Below, one piece after another: positions 1 through 6,576 of a stretch of 20,382 nt of DNA (position 1 is the first letter of the stretch; the number at the start of each line of letters is the position of its first letter). Source of the DNA: Deltaproteobacteria bacterium ADurb.Bin026 (GTDB lineage Bacteria; Desulfobacterota; Syntrophorhabdia; Syntrophorhabdales; Syntrophorhabdaceae); the NCBI GenBank assembly GCA_002071245.1, contig MWEV01000054.1:1-20382 (forward strand), in the 5' to 3' direction. The translations under genes were made by a program, and so were the position numbers. A model generated the notes under the pieces. It was not told where the DNA came from and did no database searches. It saw only the letters and a program-made list of their open reading frames with translations.

Positions 1-298
1 TGCACCCAACAATCCAATCAACAGCTTGTTGTCTGGTTTCTGGCTTAAGAACGATCTCTCTTTCTATTCTGGTTACGGCCCTTTCCAGAAGATTCTGTTT
101 TTCACTTTCGGCTGTCTTTATCTTAGACTCTAATATCTTTTCAGCTCCAATTTGAGCTTCGAGGCGTGCTTGCTCTAAGATCTCCCGACCCTTTTTCTGT
201 GCATTATTCAGAATAGAGTCAGCCTCAGCATTGGCTGCTTCGATTGCAGCCTTTGCTTCACCCTCTGTAGCGATGATCCTTTCTATCACATCGCGCAT
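1..298 (-). CDS. Coiled-coil protein resembling V/A-type ATPase subunit H (partial)
   Basis: The reading frame starts at an ATG (298-296) behind a GGGGGAG ribosome site and stays open to the window edge, so about 99 N-terminal residues are seen and the end is missing. The protein begins MRDVIERIIATEGEAKAAIE and is almost all charged, Ala/Glu/Lys-rich helix, as in the peripheral-stalk subunit H/G of archaeal/vacuolar-type ATPases. A conserved-looking stretch (ETRQQAVDWIVGC) lies at the visible end. It sits 35 bases downstream of a cytidylate-kinase-like gene and probably shares its transcript. If the stalk assignment is right, ATPase subunits should follow outside the window. A generic coiled-coil protein is the main alternative. 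Confidence 0.6.
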   Translation of the reverse strand, partial: MRDVIERIIATEGEAKAAIEAANAEADSILNNAQKKGREILEQARLEAQIGAEKILESKIKTAESEKQNLLERAVTRIEREIVLKPETRQQAVDWIVGC

Positions 299-333
299 AA
301 TAACTCCCCCTACAAAGAATTATTTATGTTTCA

Positions 334-1071
334 TCAAATCGCCATAGATTTAGGTGCCTTATACGGTACATCGAGCTTGAAACGTTTAATCACAGCATTT
401 CCGATTATCTGGGCAGCTTCATCGTAATTTATTAGGTCAGTATTGATAACCAGATGGTAGAGAAGCGGGTCATTGAGATTTTTGCTGAAATTGTCTTTAA
501 TATAGCGTTTACGTGCTTCGTCTTTTTTCTTTATATATTCAGATGCTCGTTTTTCGTCAAGATTGAAAACCTTTTGAGCCCGTTCGATTCTGTTTTCGAG
601 CGAACCGACAATATGAACATGAAAGGCTGTTTGAAGTTCGCTCGTGACAATGTTGGCTCCCCGACCGACAAGGATAACATTGCCTATTTGGGCAAGACGC
701 AGAATGGTCGCATTAGTCTTTTCAACCAATGTCCATGTTGATGGGTGTAGTCCAATGAATTCTTCAAATGCATCTCTGAGGGTGCCCTTGTGGTCTTCTT
801 TCATAAAGTCGCCCATGCCCTTGTGTAACTTATGTTCTTCTATGACTTTTGCTACGAGGTGATGGGAGAACACTGTCCACTCACCATGGGAGGCGGTATT
901 TTTTTGCAAGTATTCCGCAAGGCTTGAAGCAACCGTGAGACCTCCAGCGCCTTCTTCTCGTGCAATTGTTATCGCAGGCTTCAGATAGTGTCCAGGAGGT
1001 GCGTTGATGTTTGGATCGAAATGACGCTCAATGAAAGTTTCACATTTGTCGGAGCTAATATTTTCAAGCAT
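334..1071 (-). CDS. Cytidylate kinase-like family protein
   Basis: This 245-residue protein looks like the cytidylate-kinase-like family (PF13189 type), P-loop NMP-kinase relatives whose substrate is usually unknown. Seen in the sequence: an N-terminal strand and glycine loop AITIAREEGAGGLTVAS (about residues 34-50), a VILVGRGANIV segment near residue 133, a FHVHIVGSLENRIERA segment, and a lid-like DEARKRYIKDNF region followed by DPLLYHLVINTD. The glycine loop lacks the classical GKS/GKT lysine, which is usual in this family but makes true CMP kinase activity uncertain. The start is set by a near-perfect AAAGGAGGT ribosome site about seven bases upstream. A strong promoter and a foldable leader precede it, and the coiled-coil gene at 298-1 follows. 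Confidence 0.8.
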   Translation of the reverse strand: MLENISSDKCETFIERHFDPNINAPPGHYLKPAITIAREEGAGGLTVASSLAEYLQKNTASHGEWTVFSHHLVAKVIEEHKLHKGMGDFMKEDHKGTLRDAFEEFIGLHPSTWTLVEKTNATILRLAQIGNVILVGRGANIVTSELQTAFHVHIVGSLENRIERAQKVFNLDEKRASEYIKKKDEARKRYIKDNFSKNLNDPLLYHLVINTDLINYDEAAQIIGNAVIKRFKLDVPYKAPKSMAI

Positions 1072-1099
1072 AATTATTACCTCCTTTGCTTTCAGAGCT

Positions 1100-1155
1100 C
1101 ACATTTTATCAGAGCGATATTAACCACACTCAAGTGGCAATATGTATAAAATGTG
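1100..1155 (-). promoter_or_regulatory. Structured 5' leader with perfect 10-bp inverted repeat
   Basis: In the leader of the cytidylate-kinase-like gene, CACATTTTAT (1100-1109) is a perfect reverse complement of ATAAAATGTG (1146-1155). Inside it, CCAC (1124-1127) can pair with GTGG (1134-1137), giving a two-tier hairpin between the predicted transcription start (about 1168) and the ribosome site (about 1087-1079). It matches no riboswitch class I recognise. It could equally be a split DNA operator. Confidence 0.45.
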
Positions 1156-1174
1156 ATTGTTGTGCATAGACTAA

Positions 1175-1203
1175 CTTATAGACTATCGTTTTGGGTTTGT
1201 CAA
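1175..1203 (-). promoter_or_regulatory. Sigma-70 promoter for the cytidylate-kinase-like operon
   Basis: Read on the minus strand, a perfect -35 TTGACA (1203-1198) is followed by a 17-base spacer and a -10 TATAAG (1180-1175). Transcription should start near 1168, leaving a leader of about 95 bases before the ATG at 1071. Confidence 0.75.
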
Positions 1204-1220
1204 GCTGGATAAAATTTTTT

Positions 1221-1733
1221 TTAGGTTGTCATTGAGAATTTCCATTTGCAGAATGAATCGCTTGGATGAGGATCAGGTGGGGCAAAAAGACATTCGACTT
1301 TAATGTCCGGATCGATTGCATGTGCGAAACTGTTGAATTCGCCTTCGTGCATAAATTTGCATACATACTCTCCGAGTCCTCGTTTTAAACGCGCTTCCTG
1401 CGTCGGGCAGCTCGGGACCGATATGATTACCTCATCTTCTTTTTCTTCTATGTTGTAACCAACAAGAATACTCCACGGAAAATACTGGAGTGCTTTAACA
1501 AACCCTTTAAGGCCTTTTTCCTTTATGCCGAAACGTTTGATGAAATCTTTACCCGCCATCTTTGGAACCTTTCCCCAGACTAACTCATTTATCTTTTCAG
1601 CAGTTTCCTGACCAAATTTTTCTGCCACATAAATGAACCAGAAGGCATCCATGACCCTGTAGTGCCATAATAGAAACTCAATATAGCTTTTCAACTGAAC
1701 TTCATCCATCTCTTCAAACACCCTTAAATCCAT
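1221..1733 (-). CDS. DUF6125-like conserved protein
   Basis: A 170-residue soluble protein that I match by memory to the DUF6125-type family of uncharacterised proteins common in anaerobes; no function is claimed. The N-terminal half is helical with an aromatic-rich stretch (WHYRVMDAFWFIYVAEKFG, residues 23-41). The C-terminal half has four cysteines at 109, 125, 148 and 162 in SCPTQEARLKRG, EYVCKFMHEGEF, ECLFAPPDPHP and FCKWKF, suggesting a ligand or metal pocket. The layout resembles small-molecule-binding 4-vinyl-reductase-like or L-2-amino-thiazoline-4-carboxylate-hydrolase-like folds, but this is inference. The ATG follows a GAGGGG ribosome site. It lies 91 bases downstream of gpsA on the same strand, so it may be last in the gyrA-gpsA transcript. 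An in-frame 12-codon mini-ORF ending in TGA sits just upstream. Confidence 0.7.
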   Translation of the reverse strand: MDLRVFEEMDEVQLKSYIEFLLWHYRVMDAFWFIYVAEKFGQETAEKINELVWGKVPKMAGKDFIKRFGIKEKGLKGFVKALQYFPWSILVGYNIEEKEDEVIISVPSCPTQEARLKRGLGEYVCKFMHEGEFNSFAHAIDPDIKVECLFAPPDPHPSDSFCKWKFSMTT

Positions 1734-1742
1734 GATAACCCC

Positions 1743-1781
1743 TCAATTGAAGTTTTTTGGATCAGAAGATATGAGAATCAT
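1743..1781 (-). CDS. 12-codon upstream ORF in frame with the DUF6125-like gene
   Basis: An ATG at 1781-1779, four bases after a perfect AGGAGG (1791-1786), encodes MILISSDPKNFN and stops at TGA (1745-1743). The stop overlaps the GAGGGG ribosome site of the next gene, and the mini-ORF is in the same frame as that gene (16 codons between the two ATGs). It may be a translational-coupling leader or an N-terminal remnant closed by a stop. There is no protein-level support. Confidence 0.3.
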   Translation of the reverse strand: MILISSDPKNFN

Positions 1782-1824
1782 CCTGCCTCCTGATCATGTA
1801 TCGGTTTGGTAGTTTTAAAAAATT

Positions 1825-2832
1825 CTAATCATCTTCTTCTTTGAGCGCCCGTTTTTTAATATCATTCAGTGACAGTTTAAGGTTTTTATCCTCATATAAG
1901 ATTTTGTATAACTCCTCAGTTATGGGCATTTCTATATTAAATCTTTTTGACAGTGTATATGCAGCCTTTGTTGTATAGTATCCTTCAACAACCTGTTTTT
2001 GTTCTTGTATAATGGTTGATGCCTTTTTACCTGTCGCAAGCTCTGTGCCGAACCGTCTGTTTCTGCTCAATTTTCCATAAGATGTAAGGATCAGATCGCC
2101 TATGCCCGAAAGACCCATGAATGTTGTTTCTTTTGCCCCTAATGTTCTACCAAGCCTCTTAATCTCAGCGATTGCACGTGTTGTGTAAGCGGCCTGTGTG
2201 TTTGTTCCAAGTTTTAACGCATCGATTATGCCTGCGCCTATAGCCATTACGTTTTTCATTGCGCCACCAAGCTCGACACCTAAGATGTCTTCGCTCGTGT
2301 ATACCCTGAAGTTATCGGTGTGGATAACCCTTTGGAATTCATAAGCAAGTCTTCTATTTGTCGATGCCACTACAACGGAAGTAAAATTTTCCCTTGCAAC
2401 CTCTTCGGCAAACGATGGACCGGAAAGAACGGCTACTCTATTGTTTGTTTGATGTAAAAGCCCTTCGGTAACCTGGCTCATACGAAGCAATGTATCTGTT
2501 TCAAGCCCTTTTGTGAGTATGAGTATATCTTTATCAACTAGTTCGATTGAGATTGGTTCTATTGTTTTCCGCAAGGCAAAAGAGGGTGTTGCCATGACAA
2601 TACCCTCTGATTTATGTGCAATTATTTCTAAATTGTCCGTGAAATCGACGTTTTCAGGAAGCGTGAAACCCGGAAGATAAAGCCTGTTTTCTCGTTCAGT
2701 TTTCAAGGTTTCGTAGAGGTCCGGTTCATATACCCACAACAGGACTTTTATGCCCTTTCTCGCAAGGTGTATTGCAAAGGCTGTTCCCCAAGCACCGGCG
2801 CCAATTATTCCAATGTGTTTTTTTATGTTCAT
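1825..2832 (-). CDS. gpsA: NAD(P)H-dependent glycerol-3-phosphate dehydrogenase
   Basis: This cytosolic enzyme reduces dihydroxyacetone phosphate to sn-glycerol 3-phosphate, the backbone for phospholipids. The 335-residue length is normal. The N-terminal Rossmann motif GIIGAGAWGTAFA (8-20) binds the nicotinamide cofactor. TKGLE carries Lys108, SGPSFAEEVA lies near 137, and GGAMKNVMAIGAG holds the expected catalytic Lys193. The GLSGIGDLILT and GYYTTKAAY segments of the C-terminal helical domain are present. The gene begins 43 bases after the gyrA stop on the same strand, so co-transcription is likely. No clear Shine-Dalgarno sequence lies ahead of the ATG at 2832, so translation may rely on coupling. 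No residue expected for activity is missing. Confidence 0.97.
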   Translation of the reverse strand: MNIKKHIGIIGAGAWGTAFAIHLARKGIKVLLWVYEPDLYETLKTERENRLYLPGFTLPENVDFTDNLEIIAHKSEGIVMATPSFALRKTIEPISIELVDKDILILTKGLETDTLLRMSQVTEGLLHQTNNRVAVLSGPSFAEEVARENFTSVVVASTNRRLAYEFQRVIHTDNFRVYTSEDILGVELGGAMKNVMAIGAGIIDALKLGTNTQAAYTTRAIAEIKRLGRTLGAKETTFMGLSGIGDLILTSYGKLSRNRRFGTELATGKKASTIIQEQKQVVEGYYTTKAAYTLSKRFNIEMPITEELYKILYEDKNLKLSLNDIKKRALKEEDD

Positions 2833-2875
2833 TGTCTTTGGTTATTTGCCATTATCATCAAGTTTGGGCAAACAT

Positions 2876-5293
2876 TTATTCTTCTTCTATTACAGCTACC
2901 CCGTGAATCTTTTTGTCTTCATTCAAATCCATTAGCTTAACGCCGAGGCCACCTCTCTTCTGGATAGGAATATTCATAGTCTTAAATCTTATTGTTCTAC
3001 CTGTATCGGTTACAAGGATAACCTCATCCTTTTCGCTTAGCTCCTTAAGACTCACAACCTCACCGTTTTTTTCCCTGCACCTGACGTTTATGATGCCGCT
3101 GCCACCCCTTGTCTGAAGCCTGTATTCACTGCATGGGGCGCATTTTCCATAGGCCTTTTCTGTTACGGTGAAGACATTGCAATCCTGGCTTACGACCTCT
3201 ATGGAGACAACCTCATCATCCTTTTTTAATTTTATACCTCTTATGCCATATGCAACCCTTCCCATAGGCCGCACATCTGTTTCTTTGAATCTTATGGACA
3301 TACCTTTCTTGGTGGCGATCATCAACTCGTTCTGTCCGTTTGTTTCAAGCACAGAAATTAGGCCGTCGTCTTCTGGTAGGCTTATAACCCTTATTCCAGG
3401 TGACCTCAGATGTTTAAGGGAATCAAGGGTTACCTTTTTTACCTGTCCCTTTTTTGTGGCAAGAAATAGGAATCTGTTTTCTGAGAATTCTTTTACATGT
3501 GTAACCGCGGTGATGCGCTCGTTTTTATCTATGTTTATGAGATTTACGATAGGTTTGCCTCTGGATGACATCTGTGCCTCGGTGATGTTGAATACCTTGA
3601 CGATATGAGCCTTTCCTGTGTTGGTAAAGAAGATGATATAGGAGTGTGTGGAAGCCACATAGAGATGATCAACGAAGTCTTCTTCCTTTACGATTATCCC
3701 GATTTTTCCTTTTCCACCCCTTGCCTGATGTTTATACTGGTCAACAGGGGTTCTCTTTATATAGCCTTTATATGTTATTGTTACAACGACCTCTTCTTCC
3801 TTTATCATATCTTCTGTGGTGATCTCGGGCAACCAATCGACTATTTCCGTTAGCCTTTCATCCCCATATTTATTGTTTATTTCTGTGAGTTCCTGTTTAA
3901 TGATGTTTAAAAGCAGTTTTTCGTCGGCGAGAATCTGTTGGAGCCTTTTTATTTCTACCTCTGTTGCATTGTATTCATTGACTATCTTTGTCCTTTCGAG
4001 CGAGGTAAGTCTTTGCAAACGCATTTCAAGTATGCTTGTCGCCTGTTTTTCTGATAAATTAAAACGGTCCATTAAGGATGTTTTTGCTTCCTGTGTGTTT
4101 TGTGCCTTTTTAATCATTGCGATTACTTCATCTATGTTGTCAAGCGCAATCTTGAGACCTTCTAAAATATGCAGCCTTTCTAAGGCCTTGTTGAGTTCAA
4201 ATATGGAGCGTTTGGTGATTATTTCCTTTCTGAAATTTACAAACTCTGCAATAAGTGATTTCAGATTCAGGGTTTTTGGTTGATTATTGACTATTGTGAG
4301 GAGTATTATGCCGAATGTAGTTTGAAGTTGGGTGTGTTTGTAAAGCTTATTTAGAATGGGTATTGCCATTTCTCCACGTTTCAATTCCAATACGATTCTC
4401 ATACCCTCTCTGTTGGACTCGTCCTTAATGTTTGCTATACCTTCGATTCTTTTGGTGTTGATTAACTCGACTATATTTTCAATGAGTCGTGTTTTGTTTA
4501 CCTGATAAGGAATTTCAGATATAACTATGGATTCCCTTCCATCCTTTTTGTGTTTTTCAACTTTAGCCCTTGCACGTAAGATGATGTGACCCTTGCCTGT
4601 TTCGTATGCCTCTCTGATGCCCTGTCTACCGAATATTATGCCCTTTGTAGGGAAGTCAGGACCAGGTATCAGTTCAATAAGTTCGTCAAGTGTGATATCC
4701 GGATTATCGATGTAGGCAATTATGCCGTTTGTAATCTCTGTAAGGTTGTGGGGTGGAATGTTTGTCGCCATACCGACTGCTATTCCAGATGACCCGTTTA
4801 TAAGCAGATTAGGGATTTTTGATGGCAATACAACAGGTTCAAGAATAGACTCATCATAATTTGGTTTGAATAAAACCGTATCCTTTTCGATATCTTTAAG
4901 GGTTTCTTCTGCAATCCTTGAAAGCCTTACCTCGGTATATCTCATTGCTGCAGGTGCATCGCCGTCTATTGAGCCAAAGTTGCCTTGACCGTCAACGAGG
5001 GGATAACGAAGAGAAAAGTCCTGAACCATGCGTGTAATTGCATCGTATACAGCCTGGTCGCCGTGAGGATGGAATTTACCGATAACATCACCTACGACCC
5101 TTGCAGATTTTTTATATGGTTTGTCGTGTGTATTGTTTAACTCGTACATTGCATACAAAATTCTTCTGTGAACAGGTTTTAGGCCGTCCCTTATATCAGG
5201 AAGGGCTCTTCCTATTATTGTGCTCATAGCGTAGTCAAGGTAGGATTTTTTCATTTCTTCTTCGATAGGTACAGTTACAACAGATGTATGCAT
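2876..5293 (-). CDS. gyrA: DNA gyrase subunit A
   Basis: Breakage-reunion subunit of the A2B2 gyrase that negatively supercoils DNA using ATP hydrolysed by GyrB. The 805-residue length is normal for the family. The catalytic tyrosine is Tyr119 in AAMRYTEVRLS, next to the DGQGNFGSIDGD loop. The C-terminal beta-pinwheel carries the GyrA box HQARGGKGKIG, which separates gyrase from topoisomerase IV ParC. The quinolone region reads FHPHGDQAVYD: the E. coli Ser83 position is Gln80, whereas the Asp87 equivalent (Asp84) is kept. A GGAGG site (5305-5301), seven bases from the ATG, supports the start. gyrB is not in the window. gpsA follows closely in the same direction. Confidence 0.98.
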   Translation of the reverse strand: MHTSVVTVPIEEEMKKSYLDYAMSTIIGRALPDIRDGLKPVHRRILYAMYELNNTHDKPYKKSARVVGDVIGKFHPHGDQAVYDAITRMVQDFSLRYPLVDGQGNFGSIDGDAPAAMRYTEVRLSRIAEETLKDIEKDTVLFKPNYDESILEPVVLPSKIPNLLINGSSGIAVGMATNIPPHNLTEITNGIIAYIDNPDITLDELIELIPGPDFPTKGIIFGRQGIREAYETGKGHIILRARAKVEKHKKDGRESIVISEIPYQVNKTRLIENIVELINTKRIEGIANIKDESNREGMRIVLELKRGEMAIPILNKLYKHTQLQTTFGIILLTIVNNQPKTLNLKSLIAEFVNFRKEIITKRSIFELNKALERLHILEGLKIALDNIDEVIAMIKKAQNTQEAKTSLMDRFNLSEKQATSILEMRLQRLTSLERTKIVNEYNATEVEIKRLQQILADEKLLLNIIKQELTEINNKYGDERLTEIVDWLPEITTEDMIKEEEVVVTITYKGYIKRTPVDQYKHQARGGKGKIGIIVKEEDFVDHLYVASTHSYIIFFTNTGKAHIVKVFNITEAQMSSRGKPIVNLINIDKNERITAVTHVKEFSENRFLFLATKKGQVKKVTLDSLKHLRSPGIRVISLPEDDGLISVLETNGQNELMIATKKGMSIRFKETDVRPMGRVAYGIRGIKLKKDDEVVSIEVVSQDCNVFTVTEKAYGKCAPCSEYRLQTRGGSGIINVRCREKNGEVVSLKELSEKDEVILVTDTGRTIRFKTMNIPIQKRGGLGVKLMDLNEDKKIHGVAVIEEE

Positions 5294-5343
5294 CCAGAAG
5301 CCTCCGTGGATTGTGATTTTTATTACTTTAACATAAAATGTGT

Positions 5344-5372
5344 CTTATTGACAAATTAAAGAAATAATTCAA
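5344..5372 (-). promoter_or_regulatory. Possible gyrA promoter
   Basis: On the minus strand, TTGAAT (5372-5367), a 17-base spacer and AATAAG (5349-5344) give a moderate sigma-70 match. It would leave a leader of about 45 bases containing the gyrA GGAGG site. It overlaps, head to head, with the promoter region of the divergent lipoprotein-truA pair. Confidence 0.4.
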
Positions 5373-5392
5373 CTCGGTCGGGAAATAACTTG

Positions 5393-5421
5393 TTGACAAA
5401 TTATTTAACATTGTAGAAAAT
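5393..5421 (+). promoter_or_regulatory. Promoter for the lipoprotein-truA pair
   Basis: A perfect TTGACA (5393-5398), a 17-base spacer and GAAAAT (5416-5421). The expected start is about 5428-5429, at the ATG itself, and no Shine-Dalgarno sequence is visible, so the message may be leaderless. The same 11 bases (TTGACAAATTA) also occur at 5348-5358, without an obvious -10 at the right distance. Confidence 0.5.
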
Positions 5422-5428
5422 AAATAAC

Positions 5429-5716
5429 ATGCGAAAAATTGTAATTTATTTATCATGCCTTCTTTTTGTCTTTGGTTTTGTTTCCTGCAACAAAGAAGCA
5501 AAAAACCTAAAGGAAGAAATACGTTTGCTGAAGGAAGAAAACAGTTTCCTGAAGGCCGAAAATATCGGATTAAAGAAGGAACTTGAAGAACTTTACAAAA
5601 AGATTGAGGAAAAGGCTTCAGCGAGCGTAAAGACCACAGTCCCCGAAACAAAAGAAGTCCAAAAGCCAAAAAATAGCGTAAAATCTGAAGAAGGCTTAAA
5701 GAAAAAAAATAGATGA
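5429..5716 (+). CDS. Small coiled-coil lipoprotein
   Basis: A 95-residue predicted lipoprotein. The signal peptide is MRKIVIYLSCLLFVFGFVSC, with a lipobox-like FVSC placing the lipidated cysteine at residue 20. The mature protein is a leucine-heptad coiled coil (about 26-62, repeated K/E-E-L/I pattern) followed by a Lys/Ser/Thr/Pro-rich tail. The size and form resemble Lpp-type envelope tethers or small scaffold lipoproteins, but no family is recognised. Its TGA overlaps the truA ATG (ATGA), so truA translation is probably coupled to it. No ribosome site precedes its own ATG, and a -10-like box ends eight bases before the start. The composition argues for a real exported product rather than a mere leader. 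Confidence 0.75.
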   Translation: MRKIVIYLSCLLFVFGFVSCNKEAKNLKEEIRLLKEENSFLKAENIGLKKELEELYKKIEEKASASVKTTVPETKEVQKPKNSVKSEEGLKKKNR

Positions 5717-6447
5717 GAAACATTGTTCTGGTTGTCTCTTACGATGGGACCGCCTATCATGGGTGGCAATGCCAACCAGGCCTTGCAACGATTCAGCAAA
5801 CCTTGCAGGAAAAAATAGAAAAGATAGTAAATCACAAGGTTAAGATTTATGGCGGTGCGCGTACAGACAGCGGTGTACATGCCTTTGGTCAAACGCTGAA
5901 TTTTTTAACAACGAGCGCAATAGGGCTGACGGGACTCGAAAGAGGGTTGAACAGTCAATTACCGCCTGATATCAGAATAAGATATGCGCGAGAGGAGGAT
6001 GACCTTTTCCATGCCCGTTATTCTGCCAAGAGCAAGATATATATTTATACAATCATGAATGTACAATATAACTCACCATTTTACGAAAGATATGTATGGC
6101 ATATCCCCTATAGGCTTAACGATGCATCGATGAATGCGGCGGTGAAAAATATTATCGGTGTCCACGATTATTCTGCGTTCAAGAAAAAGGACGAAATATA
6201 TCAAACTGCGGTGAGGGAGATTTTAAAAGCTGGCGTTAAAAGAAGGGGTAATTTTATATATGTCTTAGTCGAAGCGACAGGCTTTTTGCGTTATATGGTG
6301 AGAAATATTGTAGGAACATTGATGCTTGTTGGTTCGAACAAACTGACTGTTGAAGATTTTAAACGTATACTCGAGTCAAAAGATCGTGAAAAGGCTGGTC
6401 CCACAGCCCCGGCAAGAGGGCTGTTTTTAAGAGAAATAAAATACTGA
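5713..6447 (+). CDS. truA: tRNA pseudouridine(38-40) synthase TruA
   Basis: Isomerises uridine to pseudouridine at positions 38, 39 and 40 in the anticodon stem-loop of many tRNAs. The 244-residue length fits the family. The N-terminal VVSYDGTAYHGWQCQP motif is typical, and the catalytic aspartate is Asp52 in GGARTDSGVHAFGQ. Other family landmarks are FHARYSAKSKIYIYTI, HDYSAFKKKD and FLRYMVRNIVGTLM near the C-terminus. The ATG overlaps the stop of the upstream lipoprotein gene by four bases (ATGA), which implies translational coupling and one mRNA. It converges on selB, with a 129-base gap between them. Confidence 0.97.
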   Translation: MRNIVLVVSYDGTAYHGWQCQPGLATIQQTLQEKIEKIVNHKVKIYGGARTDSGVHAFGQTLNFLTTSAIGLTGLERGLNSQLPPDIRIRYAREEDDLFHARYSAKSKIYIYTIMNVQYNSPFYERYVWHIPYRLNDASMNAAVKNIIGVHDYSAFKKKDEIYQTAVREILKAGVKRRGNFIYVLVEATGFLRYMVRNIVGTLMLVGSNKLTVEDFKRILESKDREKAGPTAPARGLFLREIKY

Positions 6448-6576
6448 TAAAAGTACAGGGGTCAGAAGAAAAGGGTCGGAAATTTGTGGAAAAAAGTGCA
6501 AAATAATGGAGGTTCTTTCTCGTAGTTCGATGCCCTGAGTTCAACGTTTTCTATTCTATGTTCGCTTCCCCGATTT

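Noticed and set aside
5328..5892. Minus-strand ORFs of 131 and 99 codons opposite the lipoprotein and truA
   Set aside because: They lie antisense to two well-supported genes, have no ribosome site, and show no recognisable domain.
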